A DNA stretch of 64,000 nt from Tenggerimyces flavus (GCF_016907715.1 NZ_JAFBCM010000001.1:372001-436000); one strand, 5' to 3'; counted from the stretch's first letter, positions 49,070 through 58,607 are shown. Numbers and translations: made by a program. The notes: generated by a model from the sequence alone, not told the origin.

Positions 49070-49735
49070 ATGCAGACACCGGCCTTCCAGCGCGCGCGGA
49101 GCGTCGAGCACAAGCAACAACGCCGCGACGAGATGCTTGCTGCCGCGCGCGACCTCGCGGCGGCGCACGGTGTACGCGCGGTCACGATGACCGACATCGC
49201 GAACGAGGTCGGCGTCCACAAGTCCGGCGTCCTCCGCTACTTCGAGACCCGCGAGGCCGTCTTCCTCGAGCTCCTCACCGAGGGCTGGACGGAGTGGATG
49301 GACGCCTGCGTCCCCGCGATTTACCAGGCCAACGGCAACCCGGCCAAGGTGGCAAAGGCGATCGCGGGCACGCTCGCCAAGCGCCCGCTGTTCTGCGACC
49401 TCCTCGCCCACGCCCCGATGAACCTCGAGCGTGGCGTCTCCGTCGAGGCCGTACGCGAGTTCAAGGCGTCCGCGTTCCGCCAGATCGACCGGTTCGAACG
49501 CGCCGTCACCACGGCACTTCCGAAACTCACCAAGGCCGACGCAAGAGCACTGATCTCGGCGGCGAACGCGTTCGCCTCAACCCTGTGGCAGATCAGCCAC
49601 CCCACGGCCGCCGTGGCCGAGCTCTACCGCACCGATCCGCACCTGGCCCACGCCGTCGTCGACTTCGCACCGAGCCTGCGCCGCCAGACCGAGACCACGA
49701 TCCTCGGCCTGCTCACCCGCCGGCAGAACGGTTGA
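49070..49735 (+). CDS. TetR-family transcriptional regulator
   Basis: The 221-residue regulator has the TetR HTH (RRDEMLAAARDLAAAHG, VTMTDIANEVGVHKSGVLRY) and a helical ligand domain. ATG 49070 is preferred over GTG 49064. It is divergent from the SDR gene with paired dyads between, and is probably an autorepressor of both. Confidence 0.9.
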   Translation: MQTPAFQRARSVEHKQQRRDEMLAAARDLAAAHGVRAVTMTDIANEVGVHKSGVLRYFETREAVFLELLTEGWTEWMDACVPAIYQANGNPAKVAKAIAGTLAKRPLFCDLLAHAPMNLERGVSVEAVREFKASAFRQIDRFERAVTTALPKLTKADARALISAANAFASTLWQISHPTAAVAELYRTDPHLAHAVVDFAPSLRRQTETTILGLLTRRQNG

Positions 49736-49794
49736 CTCCCTGCCCGTTGGCTGCGATCCTCTTCCAGTGCGGGCAGGGTAAACCGACGGCGCCG

Positions 49795-50610
49795 ATGATG
49801 CGCTGGGTCGCCGAGGATTTCGGCGACGTGCTATCTGTGCAAGCTCTCCATGACGATGCCGCTCCATGGCTCGTCCGGACGAGCAAAGGGAACGCCGTCC
49901 TCCGATCCGTGACCGACCGCATCGGCGTGTCGATGGTCGCCACCGGCGCCGCCGCACTGCTGGCGGCGGAGGAGTACGGGTTGCCGGCCCCGAGGCTGTT
50001 GGCCAGCGAGCTGAACGAGCTCCACGTGACGCTCGAGACCATCGCCGAAGGCTCGACGCGATGGCCACAGAACGCGTCGCCTGCCTTGCTCCGCGACGCG
50101 GGCGCCGCGCTGGCCCGCATCCATGCGCATACGAGAGCGCCGCAGCAGCAGCTTCCGTACAGACCTCGACCCATCGCCGTCGACGACTTCGCCCGAGACC
50201 GGCGACAAGGTCTGATGCCGACAACGCCCTTACTACAAAAGGCAGACGAGATCATCCAAGGCATCGCCGCGCCCTCAGGAGAGACCGTCTTCCTGCACGG
50301 CGACGTCTGGCCCGGCAACGTCATGATCGACGGCGAACGCTGCGTCGCGCTGATCGACTGGAAGACCGCCGGCGTCGGCCAACCCGGCGTCGACGTCAGC
50401 GAGCTTCGCAAGCAGGTCGCGCTCACGTACGGACCGGACGCGCCAGCGCACGTTCAAGCGGGCTGGGAAAGCGAGGCCGGTCGCCCGGCGGAGGACGTCG
50501 CCTACTGGGACGCGACCGCCGCACTGAACACCCGCACCCAGCTGGACGAACCTGAGCTGACGATCCGGCGCGACGCGTTCCTCAGCCGAGCGCTCAGCAA
50601 GCTGACCTAG
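49795..50610 (+). CDS. Aminoglycoside phosphotransferase-family protein
   Basis: The protein (about 271 residues) has the APH catalytic loop FLHGDVWPGNVMID and metal-binding VALIDWKTAG, within the kinase fold. Family N-termini usually start somewhat earlier; upstream codons without ATG or GTG are in frame to about 49748, so the true start may be a TTG there. The substrate is unknown and need not be an antibiotic. Its TAG shares CTAG with the convergent DUF1479 gene. Confidence 0.78.
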   Translation: MMRWVAEDFGDVLSVQALHDDAAPWLVRTSKGNAVLRSVTDRIGVSMVATGAAALLAAEEYGLPAPRLLASELNELHVTLETIAEGSTRWPQNASPALLRDAGAALARIHAHTRAPQQQLPYRPRPIAVDDFARDRRQGLMPTTPLLQKADEIIQGIAAPSGETVFLHGDVWPGNVMIDGERCVALIDWKTAGVGQPGVDVSELRKQVALTYGPDAPAHVQAGWESEAGRPAEDVAYWDATAALNTRTQLDEPELTIRRDAFLSRALSKLT

Positions 50611-51890
50611 TCGAGCCCGAGCCCGCGACGCCCGGTGGAGTTGAGCCGAGCGGGCTGGAAGCGGTTCGCCCAGGAACGTTCGTAGTGCTCCGCGGGGAAG
50701 TCCGAAGGGCTCGACCCGCTCTCGAACGCCGACCGCACCAGCGGCGCGTACCGCTCGTTCCGCGGGCACCAGGGCGCGGCCGGGATGTACATCACGTTGC
50801 CCCAGCCCTGCTGGTCCGTCACCGGCGCGACGCTGTGGATCATGTCGCAGTGCCACCACACCGAATCCCCAGCCCGCACGGAAGGAATGCCGGACAGGGC
50901 CTCGAGCAAAGGTCCGTGCCACCGAGACGAAGCCGGGAAGACCTGGTTCACCGTCACGCCGCACATGTCGTCGTCCGGCACGTCGGGCAGCAGCGGCCGC
51001 AGCAGCAGGTACGCCATCGCGCCCGCGATCGGGACGGTGTGCAGCACGCCCTGGTCGTGGTCCATGTCCGACAGCGCCGTCCAGCCCTGGAATGTACGGA
51101 ACACCGAGCACATCGTGCTGCCCGGGTACTGCGGCCCGCTCGTGCGATGCGCCGCGTCCCACGGGTCGTACTCCTCGACCGTCCCGTCGAACAGATGCCG
51201 GAACGCCTGCTGGTATGCCGAGGTCATCCACAGATCGAGCGTGCCCGGGTCGAGATGCGTCCCCAGTCCCTGAGAGTTCGTGCCCGGAGGCCGGCGGCGG
51301 ATCCGGTCCGGGTACAGCGAGTCGCGGTCCGGATCGAACCACCGCTGCCCGTCGGAAGACGAGGACTTCCATAGCCCGTTGAGGAAAGACTGCACCCGAG
51401 CCATCCGGTCGCTCTGCCGCGCCTCCATCTGCGCCGACGACCAGTAGAGCGGATAGATCTCCGGCTTCGACCCGACCGAGCCGAAGAAGTCGTCGCCCGG
51501 GCCGCGGTAGTTCTCGAAGAACTGGTTGCTCTCGACGTACTCGACGATGTCCTGGTCCCACCTCAGCGCCTGCGAGCTCTCGAAGTGCCCGCGCACTACG
51601 AGGCAGCCGCGACGCCGCAGCAACGCCAGCGTCGAGGCCGGGACGGTGCCCGCCTCGAGGTCCGCGTACTCCAGCACCGGCCAGATCGCCTCGCCGCGCG
51701 AACGAGCCGCGACGATCTCGTCGACCTCGGCCTGGATGCCGCGCTCGACGACCGCGAACACCTCCTCGACACTGCGGCCGGACGCGGCGATCCGCGCCCG
51801 CAGCGCGGCCTTGACTTCGCGGATCGCGCCGGGCAGATCGTCGGGCGTCTGCTCCCAGTGCGGGAGGGCGGTCGGCAGTACGGACGTCAT
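50607..51890 (-). CDS. DUF1479 (YbiU-like) putative Fe(II)/2-oxoglutarate dioxygenase
   Basis: The 427-residue protein matches the DUF1479 family. The candidate iron ligands are the His and Asp in GLGTHLDPGTLDLW and the distal His in VWWHCDMIHSVAPV; nearby basic residues could bind the keto acid. The substrate is unknown. ATG 51890 is preferred to an upstream in-frame GTG. It is divergent from a ROK regulator, with a large palindrome in between. Confidence 0.8.
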   Translation of the reverse strand: MTSVLPTALPHWEQTPDDLPGAIREVKAALRARIAASGRSVEEVFAVVERGIQAEVDEIVAARSRGEAIWPVLEYADLEAGTVPASTLALLRRRGCLVVRGHFESSQALRWDQDIVEYVESNQFFENYRGPGDDFFGSVGSKPEIYPLYWSSAQMEARQSDRMARVQSFLNGLWKSSSSDGQRWFDPDRDSLYPDRIRRRPPGTNSQGLGTHLDPGTLDLWMTSAYQQAFRHLFDGTVEEYDPWDAAHRTSGPQYPGSTMCSVFRTFQGWTALSDMDHDQGVLHTVPIAGAMAYLLLRPLLPDVPDDDMCGVTVNQVFPASSRWHGPLLEALSGIPSVRAGDSVWWHCDMIHSVAPVTDQQGWGNVMYIPAAPWCPRNERYAPLVRSAFESGSSPSDFPAEHYERSWANRFQPARLNSTGRRGLGLD

Positions 51891-51920
51891 CGCGATCACC
51901 ACTTCTAGTTAGGCTCCCTT

Positions 51921-51952
51921 ACTAGGAAGGTAGGCGCGCCTCCGTTCCTAGT
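51921..51952. promoter_or_regulatory. Predicted ROK operator
   Basis: A 32-bp palindrome has outer arms ACTAGGAA/TTCCTAGT and a centre AGGCGCGCCT; 14 of 16 pairs match. It lies between the divergent DUF1479 and ROK genes, 30 bp from the former. Confidence 0.6.
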
Positions 51953-51978
51953 CAAGAGCCCTGTCTAGAATCGATCTC

Positions 51979-53100
51979 GTGGATCATGCGAAGCCGTCGC
52001 TGGAGCTGGTGAGCTCGCTCACCGACGAGCACGTCCTGCGCGCGCTGATGGAGCACCGGCGCCTGACCAGGGCCGAGCTCGCCGCGCGGATCGGCATCTC
52101 CAAGCCGACGGCAGGCGAGAGCGTCCGGCGGCTGGCCGAGCGCGGGCTGGTGGTCGACACCGGCGAACGGACGCAGGGCGGGCGCGGCCGCGGCAGGGTC
52201 GGCTCGTACTACGCGCTGACCGAGAACGCCGGCACCGCGTTGACCGTCAGCATCGCGCCCGAAGGGGTGGTCGCGGAGTGCGTGGACGCGTACGGCGACA
52301 CCCGCGCGCGGGCAACCCGAGCACTCGACAGGCCCGCAAGGCCGGAGGACATCGCCGCGGCCGTGCGGGCTGCCGTGGAGGAGGTCGCCACCGAACCCCG
52401 CCTGGCCGTCGTCAGCGCCGCCGACCCGGTGGACCGCGCCACCGGACGGCTGATCCAGCTGCCCGACGCCCCGTTCCTGCTCGGCGAGCTCGACCCCGCC
52501 GACGTCCTCGCGCCATACGTCGACGGCCCGGTCGTCGTGGACAACGACGTCAACTGGGCGGCGCGCGCGGAGGAGGCCGGCGACGACTTCGCCTACCTGT
52601 TCCTCGGCGAGGGACTCGGCTGCGCGATCGTCCACGACGGCGAGGTACGCCGGGGTGGCAACGGCCTGGCCGGCGAGCTCGCGCACGTCATCACCGTGGG
52701 CGAGGACGGGAGCGCGACCCCGTTCATCGAGGTGTTCGGCCAGCTCGGTCTCCGCCGGCCGGGCTCCACGGCCATCGACCCCGCCCGCCTGATCGGGATG
52801 ACGGTGTGGCACCGAGCGATCGGCGAGGCCGTCAGCGGCGTCCTCGCCGCGATCGTCGCCCTCGCCGACCCGGCGAAGGTCGTCGTCGGAGGCGACTGGG
52901 GCCCGGCGCTCCTGCCCGCGATCGGCAAGGCGTTCGACGCCCACCGGCGCCGCGTCCCGCTCCAAGCGGCGAGCGTCACCGACGAGCCCGCCCTGAACGG
53001 CGCGCGCGGAGACGCCCTCAACCGCCTCCGCGCGGACATCGTCAGCCCAGGTCGGACAGGTCGATCCGAGCGAGCCGCTCCGGGTCGCCCATCACGTTGA
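51979..53100 (+). CDS. ROK-family transcriptional regulator
   Basis: The 373-residue protein has an N-terminal MarR-like HTH (LTRAELAARIGISKPTAGES) and a ROK sugar-kinase-like domain (VVVDNDVNWAARAE, YLFLGEGLGCAIVHDGEV, GNGLAGELAHV). The Cys-rich zinc site of typical ROK kinases is not evident. GTG 51979 is used. It is divergent from the DUF1479 gene. The last 59 bp overlap the convergent sigma-factor gene, and the final 20 or so residues look like run-on sequence. Confidence 0.85.
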   Translation: MDHAKPSLELVSSLTDEHVLRALMEHRRLTRAELAARIGISKPTAGESVRRLAERGLVVDTGERTQGGRGRGRVGSYYALTENAGTALTVSIAPEGVVAECVDAYGDTRARATRALDRPARPEDIAAAVRAAVEEVATEPRLAVVSAADPVDRATGRLIQLPDAPFLLGELDPADVLAPYVDGPVVVDNDVNWAARAEEAGDDFAYLFLGEGLGCAIVHDGEVRRGGNGLAGELAHVITVGEDGSATPFIEVFGQLGLRRPGSTAIDPARLIGMTVWHRAIGEAVSGVLAAIVALADPAKVVVGGDWGPALLPAIGKAFDAHRRRVPLQAASVTDEPALNGARGDALNRLRADIVSPGRTGRSERAAPGRPSR

Positions 53101-53926
53101 GCTCCACGATCCGACCGGCGGAGACGGTGAGCCCGATGATCGCGACCACCCGTTCCTCCTGGGTCACGACAACCCCGGCGGCCCCGTTCACCAACGCCGG
53201 TTGAAGTTCCGTACCCGGTCGGTGGAACAGCAGCGCCTGACCCGCGACGTTCTCCGCGCCCTGGACGACCATCGTCGCCTCCGGTCGCGCCGTACCGCCG
53301 TCGGCCCGCAGCACCGCGTCCGGGTGCAGCGCCGCGACGAGGCCCTCGAAGTCACCGCGATGCGCCGCGTCGAAGAACGCGGTCACAACCTCGCGCTGGC
53401 GGGCGATATCGGGCTCGGGAACGTGGACGTCCCCGCCCCGTACGCGCCGCCGCGCCCGGCTGGCGAGCTGCCGCGCCGTCGCCGGCGTCCGCCCCACCAT
53501 CGGCGCGATCTCGTCGAACGGCAGGTCGAACAGGTCATGCAGAACGAACGCCAACCTCTCCGCCGGCGTCAGCGTCTCCAGCACCACCTGCAACGCGAGT
53601 CCGACCGAGTCGGCGAGTAGCGTCTCCTCCTCCGGCGTCGTCCCCTCGTCGCGGCTGACCACCGGGTCGGGCAGGTGCACGCCCATCAGGCTCTCGCGCC
53701 GCGCCTTGCGGGACCTCAGCATGTTCAGGCACACCCGGCCGACGATCGTCGTGAGCCAGGCGCCGAGAGAGTCGACGCCGTCCGCTCCGGCGCGGCTCGC
53801 GCGGATCCAGGTCTCCTGCACGGCGTCGTCGGCCTCGGCGAACGAGCCGAGCATCCGGTACGCGACCGCGCGCAGGCGCTGGCGGTTCTCCTCGAACCCC
53901 TCGGTCAGCAGGTCGGGCTCGGTCAT
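53042..53926 (-). CDS. SigJ-like ECF sigma factor with SnoaL-like C-terminal domain
   Basis: The 294-residue sigma factor has region 2 (RLRAVAYRMLGSFAEADDAV, QETWIRASRA), region 4 (LTPAERLAFVLHDLFDLPFD, RTPATARQLASRARRRVR) and a C-terminal SnoaL/NTF2-like domain (VVTAFFDAAHRGDFEGLVAA, HPDAVLRADGG). In this group the extra domain modulates the sigma activity instead of a separate anti-sigma. It is divergent from a SnoaL-like gene that it may transcribe. Confidence 0.9.
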   Translation of the reverse strand: MTEPDLLTEGFEENRQRLRAVAYRMLGSFAEADDAVQETWIRASRAGADGVDSLGAWLTTIVGRVCLNMLRSRKARRESLMGVHLPDPVVSRDEGTTPEEETLLADSVGLALQVVLETLTPAERLAFVLHDLFDLPFDEIAPMVGRTPATARQLASRARRRVRGGDVHVPEPDIARQREVVTAFFDAAHRGDFEGLVAALHPDAVLRADGGTARPEATMVVQGAENVAGQALLFHRPGTELQPALVNGAAGVVVTQEERVVAIIGLTVSAGRIVELNVMGDPERLARIDLSDLG

Positions 53927-54001
53927 CGGTCACATCCCTCCGTCGTGGCGTGTCGTACGGATGACACCTCAACTCCGTCCGATGTGACGAGGAGACAGTT
54001 C

Positions 54002-54445
54002 ATGCAAGCCTTTCAAGACCTTGCCGACCGCGTCGAGATCGAAGCGCTCCGCAGCGAGTTCACCGACGCCGGGATGATGGGCGACTACGACCGGATGGCC
54101 TCGCTGTTCACGACCGACGCCGTGTGGCGGGTGCCCGCGGTCGACGCCGCGTTCACCGGGCGCGACGAGATCCGCGCCGGGATCGAGCAGCTCAAGGAGA
54201 ACGTCTGGACGTACCTCCTGCAAGCCCCGCATCCCGGCGTGATCGAGCTCGACGGCGATACCGCGACCGGTCGGTCGTACGTCCTGACGTTCGGCGAGCT
54301 ACGCGAAGCCGGCTCGCACCTGAACTACTCCGTCTACTACGACCGCTACCAGCGCACCGACGAAGGCTGGAAGTTCCGCGAACGGGTCGACGAGGTCAAG
54401 TACCTCGACACCACCCCGCTGGGCGGTCACCAGCCCGGCCGGTAG
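54002..54445 (+). CDS. SnoaL-like (NTF2-fold) protein
   Basis: The 147-residue NTF2-fold protein (IEALRSEFTDAGMMGDYDRM, SLFTTDAVWRVPAVDAAFTG) resembles polyketide-cyclase or limonene-hydrolase-like small-molecule enzymes. ATG 54002 is chosen, with ACGAGGAG 7 bases upstream. It is divergent from the SigJ-like factor. The 3' end overlaps the convergent acylase gene by 19 bp. Confidence 0.82.
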   Translation: MQAFQDLADRVEIEALRSEFTDAGMMGDYDRMASLFTTDAVWRVPAVDAAFTGRDEIRAGIEQLKENVWTYLLQAPHPGVIELDGDTATGRSYVLTFGELREAGSHLNYSVYYDRYQRTDEGWKFRERVDEVKYLDTTPLGGHQPGR

Positions 54446-56586
54446 CTCCGTTCGACATGTCCCCTGAGGTCGTCGGGGTAGAAGTACACGCGCCGGAGGT
54501 TGCCGCTGGCGTGGCGTTCGACCTGGTCCTTGAAGTGCGGCGAGTCGGGATGCCCGCTCTCGCCGCCTTCGCGGACGGCCCAGGCGCGCAGTCTTCGGCC
54601 GAACTCGACGACCGCGACGAACGTGTTGCCGCTGGTGCCGTAGAAGCGCTTCGTTCCCGGTTTCCGCGACGCTCCGAACGAGGCGATCGAGCCCCAGGAC
54701 GCGGACGTGAACGGCACCGGGCTGCTCGGCTTCGCGTCGTCGAAGACCTGGTCGATCGCGCCGTCGTTGCGCTGGAAGCGGTTGATCTCGCCCCACGGCA
54801 CCTGCCAGCTGCCGAAGTCGTCGGTCAGCCGCTGCACGGCCGCGTCGAGAGAGGCGAGCCGTTCGGCATCGGTGGAATGCGGCCCCGCGCCCCAGAAGAT
54901 CGCGAGCGACGTCTCCGTCGAGGACGCGCTCCAGCGGAAGTCCCAGCCGCGGAGCAGGCCGATCGGCCCGGCAAGCCGCAGCTTCTGCGGGTCTCCGTCG
55001 GGCAGCCGGTCCCACGCGGCGGCGAGCTCCGGCACCATCCGGGCGAAGGCGGGCAGGAACGAGTCGAACGCCGTGTCGCGCAACGCCTTTGGGGTGAAGT
55101 CGTCCCGCGCGGACAGCACCTGCACGACGTGCGGCCCCCGCTCGTTCTCACCGGCGCGGTCGAAGTAGCGCGGATAGTCGGCGGCGTCCGGGCTGTCCGG
55201 GCCGGCGCAGGTCCACGGCCAGTTGTTGGAGTTGAACGCCCAGCCGCTGTCCGGGTTCACGGCCTGCGGCATGCTCGCGAGGCTGTGCAGCCCGTGCCAG
55301 TCGGTCGCCGGATCGCTGCCGTCGACGGGCTGCAGATAGTCGAAGCGGTTGTCGCGGATCGGCATGAACTGCGGCATCAGGAACGCGATGTTGCCGCTGG
55401 AGTCCGCGTACAACGTGTTGTTGGAGCTGTTCGCCTTGAGCCCTGCCACCTTGAGGTACGAGCGGTAGTCCTTCGCCTTGGTCCGCAGGAAGCTCTGCTG
55501 CAGGGCTTCGATCGGCTTGTTCATCAGGGCGAACGCGATCCACCTGCCGTCCAGCTCGCGCACGATCGGGCCGTGGTGCGTGGCGTACGTGGTGAAGCTG
55601 CGCTTGGCCTGCCCGCCGTCGGCCGTCCGGTACGACAGGGTGATCGTCTTCGTCGACACCGGCCGCCGCCCGTCGCCGTACCGGTAGAACAGCTTGCCGT
55701 TCGACCCGATGACGATCGTCTCCGCGAACTCGTCCACGTTGTCGACGCCAGCGGAGGTGTGCATCCAGCCCGCGTTCTCGTTGAAGCCCTGGTAGATGAA
55801 GAACTGTCCCCAGGTCGCCGCGCCGTAGACGTCGAGTCCCTCGTCGCTGGTCATGTGCAGCTCGGAGCGGAAGAAGAAGCTGGTGTGCGGGTTGATCAGC
55901 AACAGCGCCTTGCCGTCCCGCGTGTAGTGCGGCGCGATCGCGATACCGTTGGAGCCCCTCGGCTCTTCGTCCGGCTCGTCGGCAGCGGCCGCCACAGCCG
56001 GGGCGGCGTCGTCGTAGAACGCCCTGAGCTGGGTGAGCGACACCCGTTCGATGTCTCCGCCGATGCTGCCTTCGGTGAAGCTGAGCGCCATCCACGGTTC
56101 GAACCGGGTGAGGACGCGCGGACGTACGTCACGATGCGTCGCGAGGAAGTAGTTCAGCCCGTCCGCCCAAGCCTGCATCAGCTTGCGCAGCCAGGCCGGG
56201 CTGCGCCGATAGAGGTTCCGCCTCAGCACCTCGGGATCGACGTACAACCGCTGCCGCAGGTCCCGCCAGAGCTCGGCCTCACCCTCGGCCTCGGCGAGGC
56301 GGCCGAGACTGATCAGGTAGTTCCGCTCGATCCGGTTGAAGTCGTCCTCGGCCTGGGCGTAGATCATCCCGAAGACCGCGTCGGCGTCGGCCCGGCCGAC
56401 CACGTGCGCGATTCCCCAGTCGTCGCGGGTGATCCGTACGCGCTTGGCCTGCGCACGCCAGCGGGTCAGGTCGGGCGAGGTGTGGGCGACGGCTGTGCCC
56501 GTTGGAAGACCAGCCGTGACGACGGCGGCAGCCGCCACGCCGACGACGCGACGCCGACTCAGACCTTCGTGCTGCGGGTGGCTCAT
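54427..56586 (-). CDS. Secreted penicillin-acylase-family Ntn hydrolase
   Basis: The 719-residue precursor starts with a Tat-type signal (LSRRRVVGVAAAAVVTAGL, cleavage near AVA). An alpha chain begins ITRDDWGIAHVVGRADADAV, followed by a spacer rich in acidic residues, and the beta chain starts at the nucleophile Ser of EEPRGSNGIAIAP. LLLINPHTSF and NNTLYADSSGNIAF follow the family. Such enzymes cleave amide bonds in beta-lactams, acyl-homoserine lactones or lipopeptides. It may act in quorum quenching or lipopeptide turnover; the choice is open. Confidence 0.85.
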   Translation of the reverse strand: MSHPQHEGLSRRRVVGVAAAAVVTAGLPTGTAVAHTSPDLTRWRAQAKRVRITRDDWGIAHVVGRADADAVFGMIYAQAEDDFNRIERNYLISLGRLAEAEGEAELWRDLRQRLYVDPEVLRRNLYRRSPAWLRKLMQAWADGLNYFLATHRDVRPRVLTRFEPWMALSFTEGSIGGDIERVSLTQLRAFYDDAAPAVAAAADEPDEEPRGSNGIAIAPHYTRDGKALLLINPHTSFFFRSELHMTSDEGLDVYGAATWGQFFIYQGFNENAGWMHTSAGVDNVDEFAETIVIGSNGKLFYRYGDGRRPVSTKTITLSYRTADGGQAKRSFTTYATHHGPIVRELDGRWIAFALMNKPIEALQQSFLRTKAKDYRSYLKVAGLKANSSNNTLYADSSGNIAFLMPQFMPIRDNRFDYLQPVDGSDPATDWHGLHSLASMPQAVNPDSGWAFNSNNWPWTCAGPDSPDAADYPRYFDRAGENERGPHVVQVLSARDDFTPKALRDTAFDSFLPAFARMVPELAAAWDRLPDGDPQKLRLAGPIGLLRGWDFRWSASSTETSLAIFWGAGPHSTDAERLASLDAAVQRLTDDFGSWQVPWGEINRFQRNDGAIDQVFDDAKPSSPVPFTSASWGSIASFGASRKPGTKRFYGTSGNTFVAVVEFGRRLRAWAVREGGESGHPDSPHFKDQVERHASGNLRRVYFYPDDLRGHVERSYRPGW

Positions 56587-56778
56587 GAGGTGGTTCGCCT
56601 TCCTCGGGACGTCAGGGGAGTCATGCGAGGTGCGCGATCGACGTACTCCTGGCTGCCTACCACCCGGCTCCGCGAGTGACAAGGCGGTTTCGCCGCGCTG
56701 GGAGGGAGTTTCGGGCACGCTGTGCTCAGGCGTCCCGGCGAGCTGAGCCGGACGGACCGCTCGAGGGTGGGTGGGCAC

Positions 56779-57864
56779 ATGAGTGCTGAACCGGTCAGAT
56801 CGCGACGAAAGCTGCTGGCAGGCGGGGCGGCGGTGGTCGGCTCGGCGACGGGTGCAGTACTGCTCGGCGCCACCCCGGCGCAGGCGGCGAACGGCGACCC
56901 GGTACTCGCGGGCCGGGCGAACGCGGCGTCCAACACCACGGCACTCGCCAACTCCGCGCCGGTGCCATCGCTGCAGGTCAGCAGCACCCACGCCACGTCC
57001 GGCGCCGCGCACGGGCTGGTCATAGCGGCGCGGAACGGGTACGGCCTGGCCGCGACCTCGGCCGGCAACCACGCCGTCTCCGGCGCCACCTCCGCGCCCG
57101 CCAAGTCCGGCGTGATCGCCACCCACAACGGCGCGGTCGGGACCGGCGCCGCGTTGATCGCGAACGGACGCAAGAACACCGGCGCGTACGTCTACAACAC
57201 CGACGCCACCAAGCCCGCGCTGCTCGTCCGCTCGTCCCGGCCCGGCGAGCTGGGCCCGTTCACCGAGGCCGTCCGCGTCGACGCCGAGAACGGCCTCGCC
57301 ACCGCGTTGAACGCGAACGGCAAGGTCACCATCCGCGCCCGCGGTGCGGGGACTGCGCTGTCGATCGACGTGCGTGACCGTACGGTCGGCGCCGAGATCA
57401 ACGCATTCACGCTCGACGCGGCCGAGGTCCCGACCGCGCTGCGGCTGAGCGCGACCGCGGTCGTGCAGGACCCCGAGGAGCCGACGTTCTACAACGGCTA
57501 CGCGATCGACGCGACCGGGCACGCGATCTTCGAGGGCGACGTCACCTGCTGGAGCATCACGACCCGGACGACCGACCCGACGGACCCCAATCGTTTCCTC
57601 ATCCTGCACTCGCTCGAAGGCACCGAACGGCGTAGCGTGGTCGACGGCGTGGCGACCGCGACACCAGCCGGAGTGGCGACCGTCGAGGTGCCGGAGTGGT
57701 TCCCGGCGCTCAACGAGAACTTCCGGTACCAGCTGACACCTCTCAGCGTCGCGGCACCGAACCTGCATGTACAGAACGAGCTCGCGAACGGCACGTTCAC
57801 GATCGCCGGAGCGGGCGCGAACCAGAAGGTGAGCTGGCAGCTCACCGGCAGCCGCAAGGGCTGA
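56779..57864 (+). CDS. Secreted repeat-rich protein of unknown function
   Basis: The 361-residue protein has a Tat signal (RSRRKLLAGGAAVVGSATG, cleavage near AQA). The mature part is made of short repeated Ala/Gly/Asn-rich strands (GLVIAARNGYGLAATSAGNH, SGVIATHNGAVGTGAALIAN) suggesting a beta-solenoid, then a globular C-terminal region (FEGDVTCWSITTRTTD, YQLTPLSVAAPNLHVQNE) like tail-fibre-type or adhesion modules. ATG 56779 is preferred to an upstream in-frame codon. It is divergent from the acylase gene. Confidence 0.65.
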   Translation: MSAEPVRSRRKLLAGGAAVVGSATGAVLLGATPAQAANGDPVLAGRANAASNTTALANSAPVPSLQVSSTHATSGAAHGLVIAARNGYGLAATSAGNHAVSGATSAPAKSGVIATHNGAVGTGAALIANGRKNTGAYVYNTDATKPALLVRSSRPGELGPFTEAVRVDAENGLATALNANGKVTIRARGAGTALSIDVRDRTVGAEINAFTLDAAEVPTALRLSATAVVQDPEEPTFYNGYAIDATGHAIFEGDVTCWSITTRTTDPTDPNRFLILHSLEGTERRSVVDGVATATPAGVATVEVPEWFPALNENFRYQLTPLSVAAPNLHVQNELANGTFTIAGAGANQKVSWQLTGSRKG

Positions 57865-57884
57865 GCTGGACTCGGGGGAAGACG

Positions 57885-58607
57885 ATGCGACGAACTATCC
57901 GGACCGCGGTGGGAGTCGTGGCGGGCGTGCTGGTGCTCGCCACCGCGGCGTCGGCGTCTCCGCCTTCGACGGTGGCTTTCGTCAAGCGGGCAACGGAGTC
58001 GTACGAGCCGCGTACCACGATCGTCCCGGCCACGACCGACAGCCCGCAGACCCCCTCAGCCGACGAGCTCCAGGACCTCGGCACCCTCGCGGAGTCGAGG
58101 GGGATGTCGCTCGACGAGGCAGTCGCCAAGTGGGGCTGGCGCGGTGCGTTCGGCCAGGTCGCCAGCGATCTGAGCTACGCGTACCCCGGCTCCTATTCCG
58201 AAGCGGCATCGCAGGACGGGCTCGCCCGCATCTCGTTCAAGGGCGACGCTCCAGCGGACGTCGCGACGAGGATGGCCGCGGCCAGATTGCCCGTCCCCGT
58301 GCACATCCGGGACCGGATGGGGTGGAGCGAACCCGACATCGTCGAGGCCATGCAGCGCGTGTTCTACGCGATACCGGATGAGCTGGTCCGTGGCCTGTCG
58401 GGCGATCCGGGTGCCGACCGAGGCGAGATCCGGGTGACAGCGGGACCCGCAGACGGACTGACGATGGAAGAAGCGCGGCTTCGGCTCCGCGCGGCCGCCA
58501 CCTCGCCGGGCCCGTTGCGAGACGCGATCGACCGCGTCCCGCCCCCGGTGAGCCTGGTGATCGAGGTCGTCAGTCGGGAGAACGCGCCCATCGTCGTTCT
58601 CGAGTGA
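57885..58607 (+). CDS. Secreted protein of unknown function
   Basis: The 240-residue protein begins with a signal peptide (GVVAGVLVLATAASA). The mature protein resembles uncharacterised actinobacterial exported proteins, with SRGMSLDEAVAKWGWRGAFG reminiscent of the N-terminal part of some secreted peptidase pro-regions, and RISFKGDAPADVATRMAAAR. No catalytic motif is seen. It follows the previous secreted protein after 20 bp and is probably co-transcribed. Confidence 0.6.
   Translation: MRRTIRTAVGVVAGVLVLATAASASPPSTVAFVKRATESYEPRTTIVPATTDSPQTPSADELQDLGTLAESRGMSLDEAVAKWGWRGAFGQVASDLSYAYPGSYSEAASQDGLARISFKGDAPADVATRMAAARLPVPVHIRDRMGWSEPDIVEAMQRVFYAIPDELVRGLSGDPGADRGEIRVTAGPADGLTMEEARLRLRAAATSPGPLRDAIDRVPPPVSLVIEVVSRENAPIVVLE

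Noticed and set aside
54124-56679. An 851-codon open frame on the plus strand
   Set aside because: It lies opposite the penicillin-acylase-family gene, whose signal peptide and catalytic Ser are clear. The frame has no recognisable domain.
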